Below, piece after piece: positions 60,629 to 64,000 of a DNA stretch of 64,000 nucleotides. The notes below the pieces were generated by a model. The model worked only from the letters and a program-made list of their open reading frames with translations, had not been told where the DNA came from and ran no database searches. A program made the translations under genes and the position numbers. Location of the stretch: assembly GCA_022695795.1 (NCBI GenBank), contig MU404108.1, forward strand, positions 1-64,000, given 5' to 3'. The stretch is from Biscogniauxia marginata. Lineage: Eukaryota; Ascomycota; Sordariomycetes; Xylariales; Xylariaceae. Position 1 is the first letter of the stretch. Every line of letters starts with the position of its first letter.

Positions 60629-62769
60629 AGAGCCTCCATCGCTACTATTTCTTTGACACGCATCGGTTTCGGTTTCCACTTGTGCGGCGTTTAGAGGACC
60701 ACCATTTCCAGCCTTTATGTCGTTTGCTACGTTCAAAGAATTTTCTGGGGGCTTTACAATTGCTCTTTCGACTTAACCTGGGAGCTTATTAGATGGTTTC
60801 GGGAAGCCCTGGAGAGCTCTCACTCGCACCTACAGTCACTTACGATAATCTATACCCCCCAGCATGGTTCAATGTGGTTAACCGGACCTCTGATCCTGGC
60901 ATGATACCCACGATTTCATTCACGTATGACCCCGAATGTCTTACGTGCCAAATATTGGGGCTACTCTGGTTCAAGCCAGTTGTCTTGTTCATGATCATCA
61001 ACAAAACACAGCACCGTTACCACATTGTCTTACTCAACGCCACTGCCTAGCTCTAGCCACTATACTACATGAAAGTGACAGGTGCTGCTGGGTCGTTAAT
61101 GGCAGTTGAGGACCTATGTAAGTGGGCGGAGCCACATTTCCGACTCCCTCGCCTCAATGGCCTACGGGTGGTCACGGCATGGCTCGCATAGCAAGTCGAC
61201 GACAGTGCACATCTGCGGAGGCTGATGATCTGCTATGCCTATTCACGGGTGTTCCTACAATCTAGATTCCCCTACGATTTGGAGGGTCTTCCCGACTTTT
61301 TTGTTTTATGTTTTTCTGCTTGATGATAACGGCAACGATAATCGAATATCCCATATACCCCAGCGACATAAACTCGTCGAAAAAGAGGAAGAGTTGCATG
61401 GGACGATACGATACGCAGGAGGGATTGTGGACTTGGCGACGAGATGAGAATCTAATGTTTTTCTGATGTTCACGAGGATACATTGTTGGATTAAAGAGGC
61501 CCTCTGTGTCGTCAATCCCCACGATTGGGGGAGGGCATTGGAAGGGCAGTGGTTGGTTGGTTGGTTGGTTGGTTCTTCCTTTGTCCCATGGCCGTGTTGT
61601 CTGTAGTATTGTTCTGGGTAAAGGCCGTCCTTGATGGATAGCGAACTCGGAAAGGAAAGGATACCGGAGGCGATGGGAGGGCAAGGGCCAGCGTGTTGTA
61701 TGAAAGAAATGACAGGAGAATGGAGGGCATTTAGTTGGCGTAGCGGTGTAATTTTTTTCTCAATAGGTTCGTAAGATGCAGCTTGCGTGTGTATAGTGAT
61801 TAAGGAACATGTCGGTGAAAATAGGACTGGGGGGGCCTCTCCCCTTCATACAATGAACGATATATCTTGCGGCCTTGAGGCACGAGAAACGCCTTCAGAG
61901 AGATGCGAAGCTAACTGCAACTCTCGCTAACAATATGGAAAGGGACCGGCTTCTGAAGTTAGAGTACTGGGCATAGTCTATCATATATATACGACATACC
62001 CAAAATGTTAAGATTTCTTTCTCTATTCCGATTTGATAACTGAAGCTTGAGAGATATATTTATAGCTTACTCAACAACAAATTATATCTATCTGCACTCT
62101 TTCAACTCAAATTTTGACTTACTTGGGAAGTGGGAGAGGTATAGATAGGTAGAGAAAGAAGAAGGGAAGGAACTGAGCGGGTTATAAGAAGAGAAAATAA
62201 GCTATAAGAACGAAATTATTTCTAATATACTAGTGGTTATATGTGCACCGAACTATAAGAACTAAATCGTTCCAGGGATAACTGGTATAGTCAAGTATAA
62301 TTAAACCATTTTAAATATATAAGTAGGTACATGTAAGTATAATATATTATTTAACTAACTAGGTCAGCATTAAATTTGACACTCGTCAGGGATATTTCTA
62401 ACTACTATAATCCATAAAACGACGAATGTTATACTTCTCTCTGCCACGCCCGTACTAGAACTTGATTATACGCTCTTCATATTTCAGAGAACTAAATTTC
62501 CAGGTTGAAATTTGGGGGGTTTTTTTTTTACCACCGAAGGCCCGTTGATTTATTTAGTTTGATGTCTACCAAGTGTCTTCTCCCAACTTATGCATAGGTA
62601 GCCACCCACATACATATAATCGTCAACGCGCCCCCAACTCATGAGTCTACTATAATTTATCGTCACTTCATCACATTTCATGATATTTTGACACCTTTTC
62701 CCCTCTCCCTATCGTTCCTTACCATTTTTTCGTCTTTCTTCAGCCGTAGGTCTTTTTGAAGTTGCTAAC
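60629..62769. other. Convergent intergenic region (chs1 and SLY1 3' ends)
   Basis: No supported gene. An 85-aa frame at 60793-61050 lies in the likely chs1 3' UTR. A GGTT tandem run occurs at about 61551-61574 and AT-rich tracts at 62040-62400. A poly-T run lies at 62520-62530. Confidence 0.5.
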
Positions 62770-64000
62770 TCAAGGAACTTCACGACCGAGCCTTTCTAGC
62801 TCCTCCTTGATGAACTCGCGAGCATTGAGGAGTTCGGTGCTGCCATACACTACCCTCTTCTTGGCTCTACCCTCTCCCGTCCGCTGTACCCATTCCTGGA
62901 GGTTCCCATATTCGTCCATGCTACCCCCACCTACTGTGAACACTACCGCGTCCGTATATCCTTGTCTCCTCTGCCCGAAGCTCGCTCCGGTCCCAGCACC
63001 TTGGACACCTAGGGCGCCGGCTCCGGGCAATGAACCAGGGGTGCTGCCCCCGGCAGCTCTCATCGCGCTCGGTGGCGGCATAGTGCCTCTCGCATTGGCG
63101 CTTCGAGGGTCGAAGTATAAATAATTCTCTGTCTTGGCGATGGCGGACGTCGAAGCAGTTTGCGGGTCCATGATTGATTCGACAATTTTGGTAATTGTTA
63201 AATCGCGGTTCGCGGGGAGGAAATTCTTAATGCCGCCTATCAGGGAGTCAAAGTTAGACGCGAGGTTAGTCGGCACACCAACTCCTGTCTCTTTTAAGCG
63301 GTCGGTTAGTCGATTAGATAGAGAGGAGAACCGGCCAAATAGGTCGGTAGAACCAGACTGGGAAGAAGGCTGAGAAGGGTTATTAATTGTGGTTAGTTGG
63401 GTCATTTTTGTCGTAGCGCGGACTCTGACGCCACAGTTAGTGTCATTATCGAACTTATGGATGGCCATTACTAAAGGGCACTCACTGTCGAATGTAGGGA
63501 AGACAAGAGGTGTCGACACCAGCCGCGGTTAGTGCTTCCTCGAGCTGAGTCCAGTCTGCCCTACTGACGTCTTGCTCAGTGCTAAGGAACCAAATAATAA
63601 ACAATCGCAGTTTATCCAATGGATCCGTCCCCTTCGCTTCGTCCTTGATGATCTCGAGAATCTGGGATTTAGTTTGCTTCATAACGTCTTCCTCCGTCTG
63701 GAAGTAGTTGTCTAGCTGCCGGTTCTTGATGCCGGTGAGCAGCGCCGCAAGGATGTTCATATGCATATCCAACACGGCTTTTCTTTCGCGCAATTCAGGC
63801 AATAACGTGATTGCAGCTTTCAGGTGTTGTGCACTTGCGCTCGTGTCATTTTGGAGGTCCTCTATTGACGAAGCACCGGTCTTCTTCGTGATCTCGGCAG
63901 CGTCTTCCTTATACCGGCTCAACTCGGCATCAATATCCTCCGCGACTTGTGGAAACGGTACTGCGGAATTCTTCTCCCAGAAGAAATCGGTCGAAGATAT
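62770..64000 (-). CDS. SLY1: SLY1, Sec1/Munc18-family ER-Golgi SNARE regulator (partial, 5' end beyond window)
   Basis: The visible part is an exon running from the right edge to 63486 and the last exon 63424-62770, giving 389 aa of the C-terminal portion. SM proteins of the Sly1 type bind the syntaxin Sed5/Ufe1 and promote SNARE assembly in ER-Golgi traffic. Diagnostic stretches are STDFFWEKNSAVPFPQVAED, LPELRERKAVLDMHMNI, LRLFIIWFLSTE, LPYIRQVRATTKMTQ and the C-terminal YTDAVVFTVGGGSMDEYGNL. The 61-nt intron splits a Gln codon (CGACA|GTGAGT..GTCAG|AGTCC); an intact frame results only from this choice. A Gly/Pro/Ala-rich loop (SLPGAGALGVQGAGTGA) precedes the last strand. The start and N-terminal Sed5-binding domain are outside the window. 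Confidence 0.92.

Noticed and set aside
61262..61684. 140-aa minus-strand frame between chs1 and SLY1
   Set aside because: Low-complexity sequence over the GGTT repeat; no motif or splice support.

Overview
The window is nuclear DNA of a filamentous ascomycete (Pezizomycotina, probably a Sordariomycete). Evidence: short introns of about 45-150 nt with GT..AG ends and CTAAC-type branch sites, a class III chitin synthase, dynactin ARP1, fungal rhodopsin-domain membrane proteins, and a two-speed layout in which gene-bearing DNA alternates with AT-rich islands. The islands carry the C-to-T / G-to-A mutations of repeat-induced point mutation (RIP). The genus cannot be named from the sequence alone.

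Layout. (1) 1-19490 is a RIP-degraded island. Its core is a Ty3/Gypsy element on the + strand (456-16467) holding four younger insertions: three solo LTRs and one complete minus-strand Gypsy element (5143-12616). All five insertions have matching 5-bp target-site duplications. Several MITE-like terminal-inverted-repeat elements follow, one with a 17-bp minisatellite and an assembly gap (17317-17412). (2) 19595-44992 is gene-bearing: an intron-containing tRNA-Phe, RCC1, ARP1/centractin, a divergent MFS transporter / FAD monooxygenase pair, an 80-aa putative mitochondrial protein, a hypothetical protein with a VIDLT SUMO-interaction-like motif, and two rhodopsin-domain genes next to the second island. 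(3) 45100-55514 is a second RIP island: a solo LTR, MITE pieces, and a minus-strand Gypsy element (46903-54781) with another nested solo LTR and non-matching flanks. (4) 55515-64000 is gene-bearing again: class III chitin synthase and the 3' part of SLY1, cut by the right edge.

The housekeeping genes are unrelated single genes (Ran GTPase cycle, dynein/dynactin motility, wall synthesis, ER-Golgi SNARE fusion). The only pair that looks functionally linked is the divergent transporter/monooxygenase, plausibly uptake and hydroxylation of an aromatic compound.

The most unusual signals are in the transposons: LTRs that share their 3' half but carry about six different U3 halves, most with a CACGTG-like box; a protein-like reading frame antisense to pol, kept in two Gypsy copies; nested solo LTRs that largely escaped RIP; and a reverse transcriptase copy that lost exactly its catalytic loop. 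Exon structures were assembled by hand from splice signals and reading frame. No database search was possible.
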